The notes under the pieces were generated by a model that was not told the DNA's origin, ran no database searches, and was given only the letters and a program-made list of their open reading frames with translations. A stretch of 64,000 nucleotides of DNA, taken from the NCBI GenBank assembly GCA_003149935.1, contig QAMH01000007.1:124001-188000 (forward strand). The letters are read 5' to 3'. Source of the DNA: Coriobacteriia bacterium (GTDB lineage Bacteria > Actinomycetota > Coriobacteriia > Coriobacteriales > QAMH01). Below, piece after piece: positions 43,101 to 51,660 of this stretch. Each line of letters starts with the position of its first letter. Position 1 is the stretch's first letter. Made by a program: the position numbers and the translations under genes.

Positions 43101-44680
43101 ACACCGTCATCAAGATTGACGAGGTCTCGAACCTGGGTGCGGCACGCATCCGCATTCGCTCGCTCATGGCCGCACTGCGCCAGCAGGAGGAACTGCGCGA
43201 GATGCCCGTGCAACCCGGCAAGAGCACGGCGGCTGTCGACATCGCGGCAAGTTCCGTCGAGACGCTGCGCACGGACAGGGGCGACGCGACTTCCGTCGAC
43301 GTCGAGCCCGAGCTGCCAAGCGAATGTAGCATCGATTTCGACTTCACGCCCAACCGTGACGCGGCATCGACCGAGTTCCCACGTGCCGAGTATACGAAGG
43401 AGATGCAGGATGCGGGCTACAAGATTCTCGCTCCGCAAATGTCGCCCATCCACTTCGAGCTGCTCGTGCCCATCTTCCATCACTACGGCTATAACATGGA
43501 GCTGCTGCCGAGCGTGGATCCGTCGGCCGTGGATGCGGGCCTCAAGTACGTGAACAACGATATCTGCTATCCATCCATCCTCGTCACCGGCCAGATCATG
43601 GAAGCGGCCACCAGCGGCAAGTACGACATGGACAAGACGGCTTTCATCATCACGCAGACCGGTGGCGGTTGCCGCGCGACCAACTACATCTCGCTCATCC
43701 GCAAGGGCCTGCACGAGGCGGGGCTTGACCACGTACCGGTCATCTCGCTGTCGTTCAATGACACGGGCGAGCGCAACTCCGGCTTCGAGGTCACTCCCAC
43801 GATGCTCAAGACGGCTGTGCCGGCGCTTATCCTGGGCGATTTGCTCATGATGTGCCTGTATCGCGTGCGTCCCTACGAGGAGGTTCCGGGCAGTACCGAC
43901 AAGCTCTTCCGCAAGTGGATGGATTACCTCAAGGAAAACGTGTGCGACTTCAAGTGGAAGGATGTCAAACGCGCCATCAAGGAAATCGTGCACGACTTCG
44001 ACACGCTGCCCTGCGTCAACTTCGGAAGTAAGCCGCGCGTGGGCGTCGTGGGCGAGATTCTCGTGAAGTTCCATCCCACGGCAAACAACCAGATCGTGCA
44101 AATCATCGAGGAGGAGGGCTGCGAGGCAAACGTGCCCGGCCTTGTCGACTTCTTCCTCTTCGGCATGCTCAACCCGGCGTTCAGGCACCAGGAGCTCACG
44201 CCCAACCTCAAGAAGTACGTGGGCGCCAAGGGCGTCGTCGCCTTTTTCGAGAAACTGCGCGACCCGGTGCGCAAGGCGCTGGCCGCCTCCGAGCGCTTCG
44301 AGCCCATCATGCATATCGAGGACATCGCACAGGGCGCAAGCGACATCATCGACCTGGGCAACACCATGGGCGAAGGATGGCTGCTCACGGGCGAGATGGT
44401 CGAGCTCGTGAAGGAGGGCACGCCCAACATCGTGTGCTGCCAGCCCTTTGCCTGCCTGCCCAACCACGTCGTGGGCAAGGCCGTCATCAAGGAGATGCGC
44501 CGCCAGTACCCGCAGAGCAACATCGTTGCCGTGGACTATGACCCGGGTGCCAGCGAGGTCAACCAGCTCAACCGCATCAAGCTCATGATCGCCGTTGCGT
44601 TCAACAATCAGAAGGAACAGGCCGAGGAGCAAGCCGCACAGGTCATGGAGTGTGTCGAGGAAGACGCTGCGAGGGCCTAG
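40133..44680 (+). CDS. Giant acyl-CoA dehydratase activase with DUF2229 (BcrAD/BadFG-type)
   Basis: 1515 residues. The first activase ATPase domain begins at about residue 11 (GVDVGSTTVKLL) and the second at about 325 (GIDAGSTTLKSV). Each has a cluster Cys loop (CAGGTGAFIDQM and NEACSAGCGSFIEAF). CGRCENNCLLTI (about 622) adds cysteines. A DUF2229 region starts near 690, and the last third has GGGCRATNYISL. These proteins activate 2-hydroxyacyl-CoA dehydratase or benzoyl-CoA reductase-type enzymes by ATP-driven electron transfer. None is adjacent, so the partner is unknown. The start is 26 bases after UPF0210. Confidence 0.88.
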   Translation: MSTQDSKQDTLRIGVDVGSTTVKLLVLDPNDEIVFSVYRRHHSDVRATIVEIIDEALEAVGDGNATITITGSGGLLLANWLGVPFVQEVIANKTAIERIIPATDVAIELGGEDAKIIYFDGGIEQRMNGTCAGGTGAFIDQMAALLNTDASGLDEMAKEHNIIYPIASRCGVFAKTDVQPLLNEGAKREDIAASIFQAVVMQTISGLACGRPIRGNVAFLGGPLHYLPQLRQRFIETLELTDATTIIPEESHLFVARGAAFASEANDDIVSLAELKERMRNLGSIQGSEVQRLEPLFANERDYEAFKKRHAKATVPKASLADYRGVAYLGIDAGSTTLKSVLVGEKGEILYSYYVNNKGDVLGAARAMLGDLFDQIPRDAEGNPLVTIGHATTTGYGEALLLEAIQADSGEIETVAHLRGARELCPDVDFILDIGGQDMKCMHVKEGVIEHIMLNEACSAGCGSFIEAFATSLNMPIEEFAAEALKAEAPVDLGSRCTVFMNSRVKQAQKEGATPADISAGLSYSVIKNALFKVIKLRDASELGEHAVVQGGTFLNDAVLRAFENLSEHDAIRPDIAGNMGAWGAALLARDRATGARSTLLRPEQIDELKIKHTAVRCGRCENNCLLTINDFGIDEETGKHRRFITGNRCERGAGIKKPAKEVPNLFAYKDKLLFDREPLVEEAAKYGTVGIPRALNMYENYPFWHSFFTHLGYRVVLSDPSTKKTYEAGIESMPSENACYPAKLSHGHIMDLLDKDVDFIWMPCIRWERQEDEGANNHYNCPIVMSYSEALKLNIDELEDSRTQFLNPFIPYDDKKALKKRLFEHLVKKRKEDLKAQGVDVLAMQWPTRVEISDAIDLAWQADLDFKSTMRAKGEETLRWIEENNGHGIVLAGRPYHIDPEINHSLPELICGYGMAVLTEDSVAHLGELQRNLRVYDQWMYHTRLYNAAKVVTQRSDLDLVQMNSFGCGLDALTTDEVQEIIEGSGKVYTVIKIDEVSNLGAARIRIRSLMAALRQQEELREMPVQPGKSTAAVDIAASSVETLRTDRGDATSVDVEPELPSECSIDFDFTPNRDAASTEFPRAEYTKEMQDAGYKILAPQMSPIHFELLVPIFHHYGYNMELLPSVDPSAVDAGLKYVNNDICYPSILVTGQIMEAATSGKYDMDKTAFIITQTGGGCRATNYISLIRKGLHEAGLDHVPVISLSFNDTGERNSGFEVTPTMLKTAVPALILGDLLMMCLYRVRPYEEVPGSTDKLFRKWMDYLKENVCDFKWKDVKRAIKEIVHDFDTLPCVNFGSKPRVGVVGEILVKFHPTANNQIVQIIEEEGCEANVPGLVDFFLFGMLNPAFRHQELTPNLKKYVGAKGVVAFFEKLRDPVRKALAASERFEPIMHIEDIAQGASDIIDLGNTMGEGWLLTGEMVELVKEGTPNIVCCQPFACLPNHVVGKAVIKEMRRQYPQSNIVAVDYDPGASEVNQLNRIKLMIAVAFNNQKEQAEEQAAQVMECVEEDAARA

Positions 44681-44681
44681 G

Positions 44682-46061
44682 GTGGGCGCGAGGTCCGCAG
44701 ACACCCCGCGCTTCGACGTTGCCCAGTTCGTGAGCGACAACTGCGTGGCCATCTGCATGCTGTTGGCCATCGTCGCACTGTCGTTCACCGGCGTCGGAAA
44801 CGCCATGTTCGTATGCGCACTCGGCGCGATGCTCTGCGTCGCCATTCTCACGAAGCGCAGCATGAAGCTTGACCTGTGGATCTTCATACCGCTCGTCATC
44901 TACATCGCCATAGGCGCCGTCGCGACCTTCGCCACCTACGGAACCCTGACCGAAGGCTACGTATGCGTGGAGGTGGTTTTCCTCGCAATCTACCTGGCCA
45001 TAGCCAGCATGGGTGATGAGGAGGCGCTCCTCATGCGTCGGGGATGCGTTGCCTGGGCCATCGTGGCGGCCGCCGTCGCCATCGTGCTCTTCGCCTGCAA
45101 CGCGTTCGGCGGTGTGGTGTCCCGGCTGAGCTGGCCGCTTTCCGGTGCGAATGCCGAGGGCATCTTTCTGGTGATTGCCTGGTTCGCCCTGCGTGCCCTC
45201 AAGTCCGATGAAACACCCGACCGCGTCTTGCGCCACGGTGAGCCCATCATTCTCGTGGCCCTTGCCCTCACGCTTTCGCTCGGCAGCTTTGGCGCCCTCG
45301 TTATCGGTGCCATCGCGATGCTGCTCTACGGCAAGCGCGACCGGACCTGGGGTACGGTGGGTGCCGACGCCGCCGTCATGGTCGTCAAGCTCGCGATTGG
45401 GGTGGGGACGGGCCTATGCCTGTACCTTGCGCCATCCTGGGGCGACCTGCCGCTTTTCAACGTCGTCACGCTCGCCTACCTCGCTGTGCTCGTGGTGTTC
45501 TGGCCCCGTCTTGATGACTACCTGCGGACGCACATGCGCCTTACGGTGCCCCTTGCCATCCTGGGACCCCTCCTTGCCGTCGTCGCCGCATGCATTCGCG
45601 GCAGTGCGCCGGCAACTTTCGTCGAGCGCCTTGAGATGATGGGCAACGGCTTTGGCTACCTGTCCGTCAATCCGCTCTTCGGCGTCGGCCCCTACCAGTG
45701 GCGCATGCTGAACATGGCGGATGGCGACACGTACTTCAACACCTGGCACATCCACAACAGCCTGCTGCACATCTCCGTGGAGTTTGGCCTCATAGCGGCG
45801 CTTATGTTGCTGGTCATCGTCGTGCGCTTCTTTCTCAAGCGCCGCAATCCCGAGCAACGTGGTGGCTTCATCGCCTTCTTCGTCCACAATATGTTCGACA
45901 CGAGCTTCTTCTTCCCGGCAATTACCGGTCTTATGATGGTGACGGCGGGCTCCCCGCGAGAGACAGGGGCGTGCCTGTGCGGCGCACCGGTCAAGATTCT
46001 TGCCGGGGCCTTTGCCCTGGGGTTTGCCGCTCTTGCCCTCTGCTACGCGCTGGGAATCTAG
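44682..46061 (+). CDS. O-antigen ligase/polymerase-like membrane protein
   Basis: 459 residues, about 11-12 hydrophobic segments. The Wzy_C-type loop near the C-terminus reads GVGPYQWRMLNM to NTWHIHNSLLHISVEFGLI, with the HN-x-LL motif of ligases and polymerases that join lipid-linked oligosaccharides to acceptors or polymerise them. GTG 44682 is two bases after the activase stop and is the first codon that gives a suitable cytoplasmic N-terminus. An amidase gene follows 12 bases later, suggesting an envelope role. No glycan operon is nearby. Confidence 0.78.
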   Translation: MGARSADTPRFDVAQFVSDNCVAICMLLAIVALSFTGVGNAMFVCALGAMLCVAILTKRSMKLDLWIFIPLVIYIAIGAVATFATYGTLTEGYVCVEVVFLAIYLAIASMGDEEALLMRRGCVAWAIVAAAVAIVLFACNAFGGVVSRLSWPLSGANAEGIFLVIAWFALRALKSDETPDRVLRHGEPIILVALALTLSLGSFGALVIGAIAMLLYGKRDRTWGTVGADAAVMVVKLAIGVGTGLCLYLAPSWGDLPLFNVVTLAYLAVLVVFWPRLDDYLRTHMRLTVPLAILGPLLAVVAACIRGSAPATFVERLEMMGNGFGYLSVNPLFGVGPYQWRMLNMADGDTYFNTWHIHNSLLHISVEFGLIAALMLLVIVVRFFLKRRNPEQRGGFIAFFVHNMFDTSFFFPAITGLMMVTAGSPRETGACLCGAPVKILAGAFALGFAALALCYALGI

Positions 46062-46073
46062 GGAGGTGGAGCC

Positions 46074-46772
46074 ATGGGAGACGATGTGAGATACGATGCT
46101 GCCGCCCCAGGTGCCCCAGGGCATCCATGGCGTGTCGCGCGCTTGCTGCTCGCCGGCTTTGTCGTCCTCGTCATGGCTGTGGCCGTTCTCTGCATTGCCG
46201 AATACAGCTCCCTGCCCGACAACGTTGATCGTGTGCTGACGCAGGAGGAACAGGCGCAGGTCATCGCCGATAACAGTCCGCTTACCGATTATGTGATGTT
46301 GAGTCCCAACGCGGATTTCCCACGCGATGACGACATCACGAAGATCACGATCCACCACATGGCCGGTGACCTTTCCCTCGAGGAGCTGGGTAGCCGCTTT
46401 TCTGACCGTGACCGGCGCGCATCCTCCAACTATGCCATAGACAGCGATGGTAATGTGGCCCTTTACGTCGAGGAGAAGAACCGGGCCTGGACCTCGAGCG
46501 ACCGGGAGAACGACGAGCGTGCCATCACCATTGAGGTGGCCAACGACGAGGCGGACGGGGATTGGCACGTGAGCGATGCCGCTTACGACGCGCTCGTCGA
46601 GCTCTGCGTCGACATCTGCAAGCGCAACGACATCACCGAGTTCACTTACACGGGTGATGAGAGGGGCACGTTGACGACCCATCGCATGTTCAATCCGGAT
46701 ACGATATGTCCCGGTCCGTATCTCAACGGTAAACTCCCCGCCCTTGCCCGTGAGGTCAACGCTCGCTTATAA
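46074..46772 (+). CDS. Membrane-anchored N-acetylmuramoyl-L-alanine amidase (PGRP/Amidase_2)
   Basis: 232 residues. One membrane helix (about residues 20-42) anchors an extracytoplasmic domain. KITIHHMAG (His94/His95) is the first zinc-ligand motif, and THRMFNPDTICPGPYL near the end supplies the second His and the Cys. This is the T7-lysozyme/PGRP layout that cleaves the bond between MurNAc and the stem peptide. GGAGGTG sits before the ATG. It may remodel the wall for the surface-fibre locus just downstream. Confidence 0.85.
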   Translation: MGDDVRYDAAAPGAPGHPWRVARLLLAGFVVLVMAVAVLCIAEYSSLPDNVDRVLTQEEQAQVIADNSPLTDYVMLSPNADFPRDDDITKITIHHMAGDLSLEELGSRFSDRDRRASSNYAIDSDGNVALYVEEKNRAWTSSDRENDERAITIEVANDEADGDWHVSDAAYDALVELCVDICKRNDITEFTYTGDERGTLTTHRMFNPDTICPGPYLNGKLPALAREVNARL

Positions 46773-46862
46773 TAGCTACCTTGGAATTACTGTCGCTATT
46801 TCCTCCTTGAGCGGGGAAAACGACTGAGAGAAGACCTTCGTGAGACGAGGAGGTTGTGGCGT

Positions 46863-49601
46863 ATGAGTAGTGCAAACGTCGAGGCGCAGGGAGCTTCCAG
46901 GCGGAAGTTCGTCCCCATGGCAATAGTGGCGATCATGGCCGTTTTGGTGGGTGTTGCCATAGCATTTGCCGCAATAGCCAACGGCTATGAGGGTGGCAGC
47001 TACAATCCCGTCCTAAAGCCGGTGTCCGTCGAGAAACAGCTCGAGCCGGGGACGGAGTCCTCGGGCGACACGCTGTTCGATTTCGAGCTGACCGTCTCGC
47101 CCGAGTACGTCAATGACGAGCTTAACCAGATTGACAAGGACACTAAAGGCTCCAAGGTCACGTCAGTCGAGGGTGTTGTCTACGACGTCACCTATGATGA
47201 CGCCGGAAAGGCCATCCTTACGCCCGCCGCCGTTGATGCCGGTAGCGCTTCGGAAGCTGCTACGATCAATGGCATGACGGCCGTAACAGACGCGATAGAC
47301 GATTATGGCAATCCCGTTCTGGGCATGGTGACTCTTGGCATCAAGGACCATACAGTTAGATTCTCGCTCAAGGCCGGCCAGCGCATCCTCTTCGAGAACA
47401 TGCCATTTGCCTATGATGATGCCTACGATAAACATGGCAATAAAAAGGATAGCAACTTCATCGTGAAGGAGCTCATCGGTTACGACAGTGCCGCTGCTAA
47501 GGCCGGCTACGACTTTTCGGGAGTCGAGGTGCGCCCCGATGCTGCAAAAGGCACGATCGATGGCACGGGCACCACTGCCAAGACCGCTTATGACAACTAC
47601 AAGGAATATCTATACACGTATTACGATGATGATGACAATGTGGTGAATGAACCTAATTGCGGTAAAGACGATTACGATTATAAATATACGTTCTTTGACG
47701 CGAATGGTAATGAAATTGCTGATCCAAACTGTGGTTCGGATGACTATTACAGCGATATATATTTCAATAACGATACTGATCCGGCGACTGCAAATTGGTA
47801 TTTCAACATTAATCAAAATGGCTGGGTCTACTACGATTTTGATGGAAATGTCGTTGATGAGCCGAATACTAGTGCCGGAGAGACTGATAAGGGCGGTGGC
47901 TATGTTGTAGATGGCAAATTTGTTGCGCTCTGCAGTGAGGTTCGGTTTTATTACGATAAAGATCACAAAGAAGTGACGCCTAATTGGTCATGGTATCAAT
48001 ATGGCGAAGAGTACATCACCCACGCCACCGAGGTCGTCTTCACCAACAAGAAGGTGCTCGACCCGAGACCGCTAAAGGTCACCAAAAACGTCGAGAAGTC
48101 TGCAGATGACGCAAAGGATGACCCCAATGCCGTCTTCAATTTCGAGCTCATCGTTTCACCCGAACACGGGAAAGACGTGTCGTATAAGGGTCGCAAGGTT
48201 TCCGGCAAGCTTGTCGATGCCGCTGGAAACGCGGTGACATCGGAGTACGTCTTCGAGGAGAATCATGCGATTACCTTCAGCCTGCGCGCAGGCGAGAGCA
48301 TCGAGTTCGCGGGCATGCCCTTTGCCCTTGACGACAAAGACGGCACGTACATCATCAAGGAGCTTTCCTACAAGGCAAAGGAAGGCACGGAGGAGCAGCC
48401 CGCTGCCTCATATAAGTTTGGCACTGTCAGTGCCGACAAGGGCACGTGTGCCGTCACCAAGGACGGGGATGCACATCATGACTCAAGTGCCCTGGGTACG
48501 GCCACCGGCATTCTGGGCGCCAATGGCCTGACGACCGTGACCGTCACGAACAGGCAGGTGACTCCGCCTTCGCAGGAGACACCGGTCGATGGCAAGACAA
48601 AGGTCACCATCTCCAAGATGCTCGAAGGTGTCGATGATCCCGATGCCACGTTTGATTTCGAGATGATTATTTCGCCTGAGTGGGCAACTCCGGAGCATTA
48701 CATCGGAACGAATACCGAGCCCGTGTCCATTACCGGCACTGTTTACAACAAGAGTGACGGCAAGGAGATTGGTTCGAAGACATATAACGTGGTTCAGAAC
48801 AGGGTGACGGGAATCGAACTCAAGGCTGGCCAGTACATCACCTTCGCGGATGTTCCGTACAAGCATGTCGAGGGCGAGCCGGGTGCCGTCATCGTCAACG
48901 AGCTTCTCGAGGGCGTTGTCGCAAAGAGCTACAGCCTGCAAGGTTACACGGTCGATACGGGCAAGGACCTTGGCTTTGGGCAGGCAACTCAGGACACGAT
49001 CGTGAATACTGATAACACGTCCGTTTCCAGCCTGCTTGCGCCCAGCGGTGCAACGGATAAGACCGCCACGGGCGTCTATGGCGAGCTTGTCCTAGACGAG
49101 TCTGGCAATGGTGAGTTTGGCGTGACGTTTACCAACGCGCCTGCGGGTAGCAAGCTCACCGTGACCAAGAATCTCGAGGGCTTCGACTTTGGCAAGTACG
49201 ACGAGGCAAACGTCGCCTTCAACGTGTACAGGTTCGATACCGAGGCGGACTGCGTGGCGTTTGTGAGGAACGGCAATGCGCAGAACGCCACCTGGAAAGG
49301 CACGCTTGCGATGCATCTGACCGCCAATGGCGTGCAGAGCACCGAGCTCACCGGTCTGGATGAGGGTTACTACGCCATCGAGGAGCTTTCGGCTACGAAC
49401 ATGAAGGTCGTCGATATCGCGCGCAAGCACGTGCATGTCACCGCTGGCGTTGGCGGAGAGTTCACCGTGAGCTTTAGCAATACGTTCGACGACCAGAACA
49501 CCTACGAGAACGCCATCGTCAATTCCTACAAGAAGGTAATTGACAAGGATGGAAAGATTACCTGGCAGCGCTACAAAGACGGCGAGCCGGTGACCGACTA
49601 A
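46863..49601 (+). CDS. Large Spy0128-type multi-domain surface protein
   Basis: 912 residues. A hydrophobic helix at about 18-42 serves as signal/anchor. At least three domains follow of the Spy0128/FctA type, which form internal isopeptide bonds in pilins: VEKQLEPG...FDFELTVSPEY, VTKNVEKS...FNFELIVSPEH and ISKMLEG...FDFEMIISPEW, with a fourth VTKNLEGFDF domain near the end. Each has a VT/IS-K opening and an E-x-P/NE-like turn. Residues about 243-380 are an AT-rich coding insert with three repeats. The C-terminus has no LPxTG or membrane anchor. GAGGAGG precedes ATG 46863. Confidence 0.72.
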   Translation: MSSANVEAQGASRRKFVPMAIVAIMAVLVGVAIAFAAIANGYEGGSYNPVLKPVSVEKQLEPGTESSGDTLFDFELTVSPEYVNDELNQIDKDTKGSKVTSVEGVVYDVTYDDAGKAILTPAAVDAGSASEAATINGMTAVTDAIDDYGNPVLGMVTLGIKDHTVRFSLKAGQRILFENMPFAYDDAYDKHGNKKDSNFIVKELIGYDSAAAKAGYDFSGVEVRPDAAKGTIDGTGTTAKTAYDNYKEYLYTYYDDDDNVVNEPNCGKDDYDYKYTFFDANGNEIADPNCGSDDYYSDIYFNNDTDPATANWYFNINQNGWVYYDFDGNVVDEPNTSAGETDKGGGYVVDGKFVALCSEVRFYYDKDHKEVTPNWSWYQYGEEYITHATEVVFTNKKVLDPRPLKVTKNVEKSADDAKDDPNAVFNFELIVSPEHGKDVSYKGRKVSGKLVDAAGNAVTSEYVFEENHAITFSLRAGESIEFAGMPFALDDKDGTYIIKELSYKAKEGTEEQPAASYKFGTVSADKGTCAVTKDGDAHHDSSALGTATGILGANGLTTVTVTNRQVTPPSQETPVDGKTKVTISKMLEGVDDPDATFDFEMIISPEWATPEHYIGTNTEPVSITGTVYNKSDGKEIGSKTYNVVQNRVTGIELKAGQYITFADVPYKHVEGEPGAVIVNELLEGVVAKSYSLQGYTVDTGKDLGFGQATQDTIVNTDNTSVSSLLAPSGATDKTATGVYGELVLDESGNGEFGVTFTNAPAGSKLTVTKNLEGFDFGKYDEANVAFNVYRFDTEADCVAFVRNGNAQNATWKGTLAMHLTANGVQSTELTGLDEGYYAIEELSATNMKVVDIARKHVHVTAGVGGEFTVSFSNTFDDQNTYENAIVNSYKKVIDKDGKITWQRYKDGEPVTD
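47590..47995 (+). repeat. AT-rich insert with three YYDxDGN...PN repeats in the surface-protein gene
   Basis: This 400-base stretch is visibly AT-rich (about 35-40% GC by eye) in a gene and locus otherwise near 58-62%. It encodes Tyr/Asp-rich repeats beginning at 47619, 47691 and 47830, of type (Y/F)(Y/F)Dxx(G/D)NxxxxPN. The domain may have been acquired horizontally. Confidence 0.7.
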
Positions 49602-49627
49602 CCCACGGGGACGAAAGGAGGTTCCTC

Positions 49628-50170
49628 ATGAAAAGCAGTTACCTTACCAAGCGCATTGCAGTCGCCGGTCTGGCAATCTGCCTGTTTGCCTTGACGACGG
49701 TCGGCATCTCCCTTGCGTATTACACGGATACGTCGAACGCTTCGGGATCGGTGCCCTTCGCGACTTCTCCCGGCACGGAGATCGAGGAGGAGTTCGATGG
49801 CATGAACAAGGACATCGCCATCAAGAACACGGGGGATGTTCCCGTGGTGGTTCGTTTCAAGGCTGTCTATCCTTCGGAGGAGTTCGCCTCGGTGTCGGTA
49901 GGGTCGACTTCGAGCAACTGGGTCGTCCTGAATTCGGACGATGGATGGATTTACTACGCGCAGCCGCTCATGGCGGGTGCCACGACGGAGCGCCTGGACG
50001 TCAACGTCAAGCCAAGCGATGACGCGCCCAGCAGCTTTGACATCACCGTATTCCAGCAACACGGTGTCGCCTATTACGAGGACGGCGCGCTTTGCGCGAA
50101 GTTTGGCGATAGCGTGATCTCGCTTGCAGAGGGCACCTTCGCCCCCGTCGGCGCCGCGAGCAATCTCTAG
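49628..50170 (+). CDS. SipW-dependent-type secreted protein (TasA/camelysin-like)
   Basis: 180 residues. The signal region RIAVAGLAICLFALTTVGISLAYYTDT ends in AYYTDT, the SipW-type cleavage motif of TasA/camelysin-like proteins. The mature part is a beta-sandwich-like domain (IKNTGDVPVVVRFKAVY, MAGATTERLDVNVKP, FDITVFQQHGVAYY). AAAGGAGG precedes the ATG. It is followed by a second such protein, with the SipW-like peptidase four genes away. It is a candidate fibre or matrix subunit. Confidence 0.75.
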   Translation: MKSSYLTKRIAVAGLAICLFALTTVGISLAYYTDTSNASGSVPFATSPGTEIEEEFDGMNKDIAIKNTGDVPVVVRFKAVYPSEEFASVSVGSTSSNWVVLNSDDGWIYYAQPLMAGATTERLDVNVKPSDDAPSSFDITVFQQHGVAYYEDGALCAKFGDSVISLAEGTFAPVGAASNL

Positions 50171-50185
50171 GACGGGAGGATAATC

Positions 50186-50872
50186 ATGGAAAACGCTAAG
50201 AAGATCTCTTCCCGCACCCTCGCATTCATGGTGATCGGCGCACTGATTCTGTTTGGTCTGGGCGTTGTCGGAGTCGTCCAATCCTCGCGCGCGCAGCTTG
50301 CGTATTTTAGCGAGCAATACGTCGCGGGCATCGCGCAGACGCATCTGGGTGTGAACCTGACCGAAAACGGCGCCGTCGTCGAGGGCGAGGACGCCCTGCT
50401 TGGCCAGCTGCTCGCCGGTGATGACCAATTGGTTCCGGGTAAGGAATACGCCGAGGCCCTCTCGGTCAAGAACGATACCGATATGGGCGAGTACGTGCGC
50501 CTTACGGTGCGCAAGTACTGGGAGACGGCAGACGGCTCCAAGGCGCCTGCAATAGATCCCGCACTCATCGAACTCGTCTCTGCGAGCGAGGATTGGGTCT
50601 TGAACGAGGATGAATGCACGGACGAACGCCTCGTTTTCTATTACAAGGATGTGCTTGATCCGAATGCGAGCGCCGCCAGCCCCGCGGTGAGTGCCATCAT
50701 GATCGATCCCAGCGTAATCGACCTGCTGGGCGACGATGCGAGCGTGCGCGTCGCGCTTTCGGCGCAAGTCGATTCGGTACAGACCAGCTATGCCGTCGAT
50801 GCCGCCAAGAGCGCCTGGGGTGTTGACGTCAAGGCCCTGGGCCTTGGCTGGAACGAGGGAGCTAGCGAGTGA
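50186..50872 (+). CDS. SipW-dependent-type secreted protein, second copy type
   Basis: 228 residues. The membrane segment (about residues 13-33) leads into AQLAYFSEQY, a close relative of the A-Y-F/Y-T/S-D/E motif used by SipW-type peptidases. The rest is a mature domain with beta-rich runs (SVKNDTDMGEYVRLTVRKYW, LVSASEDWVLNEDE, FYYKDVLDP). Its pattern resembles the neighbouring protein only in part. It begins 16 bases after the previous stop and its own stop overlaps the next GTG start, an operon. Confidence 0.72.
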   Translation: MENAKKISSRTLAFMVIGALILFGLGVVGVVQSSRAQLAYFSEQYVAGIAQTHLGVNLTENGAVVEGEDALLGQLLAGDDQLVPGKEYAEALSVKNDTDMGEYVRLTVRKYWETADGSKAPAIDPALIELVSASEDWVLNEDECTDERLVFYYKDVLDPNASAASPAVSAIMIDPSVIDLLGDDASVRVALSAQVDSVQTSYAVDAAKSAWGVDVKALGLGWNEGASE

Positions 50873-51660
50873 GTGCCGCGCGAGACATGACCAACGGGAC
50901 AGGTTTCGTTGCGCGCGTGACGTGCGCCGCTGCCGCAGTGGCGTTTGCCGTCATCATCGGGTGCGCGGCGTTTGCGGGACTTCCCTCCACGGCATGGGCG
51001 GTGACGGATGGCTGGACCGTGACCTTCACGGGCAGCTCCATGACATCTGACGGCACGGCGGACATCAACAAGACGCTTTCCGGCATGCAGCCGGGTGATT
51101 CCGCGACCTTCGACGTGAAACTCCTCAACGATTGCAATGAGGAGGCAAGCTGGTACATGAAGAACTCGGTTCTCGAGTCCATGGAGACCGAGCTCGCAAA
51201 GGGCGGCTCCTACACCTATAGGCTCAGCTATACGGGGCCTGGTGGCAAGACCGAGACAATCATCGGCAACGAGACCGTTTCCGGCGAAGGCGCCGATTCC
51301 GAGGGCCTGTTTGACGCGACCACGGCAACGGGCGAATGGTTCTTCCTCGACAATCTTCCGGCGCATGGCCAGGGTTTGGTCACGCTCTACGTGGCGCTTG
51401 ACCCCGAGTCTCATGGCAACAGCTATTTCGATACCGAGGCAAAGCTCCGACTCGAGTTCGCCGCGGAGGTTCCCGGCGGCAAGATGGTGACCCAGGACAA
51501 ATCCAGCACCCCCGCGAATAAGGCCACCGGCGGCTCCAGGCTTCCCAGCACTGGCGATATGGTGAAGTTCGGTCTTCCGGTTGCCGTAGTGATTATCGCC
51601 CTCGTGGCATGGGTTGCCATTCGTAGGCGTTCGAGCACAAGGAAAGAAGGTGGCAAGTAA
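50869..51660 (+). CDS. LPxTG-anchored surface protein
   Basis: 263 residues. A signal peptide runs from about residue 14 to 44 (ending STAWA). The mature domain has an immunoglobulin-like pattern (MQPGDSATFDVKLLNDCNEE, SWYMKNSVLES, LVTLYVALDPE). LPSTGD then a hydrophobic helix and RRRSSTRKEGGK are a complete sortase signal. GTG 50869 overlaps the previous stop (GTGA). The presence of an LPxTG among SipW-type proteins suggests wall attachment of the fibre base. A sortase must come from elsewhere in the genome. Confidence 0.8.
   Translation: MSAARDMTNGTGFVARVTCAAAAVAFAVIIGCAAFAGLPSTAWAVTDGWTVTFTGSSMTSDGTADINKTLSGMQPGDSATFDVKLLNDCNEEASWYMKNSVLESMETELAKGGSYTYRLSYTGPGGKTETIIGNETVSGEGADSEGLFDATTATGEWFFLDNLPAHGQGLVTLYVALDPESHGNSYFDTEAKLRLEFAAEVPGGKMVTQDKSSTPANKATGGSRLPSTGDMVKFGLPVAVVIIALVAWVAIRRRSSTRKEGGK

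Noticed and set aside
42767..44899. 710-residue open frame opposite the activase gene; similar long frames opposite typA, purH and the M28-like gene
   Set aside because: All lie exactly against well-supported genes, have no family motifs and no ribosome-binding sites.
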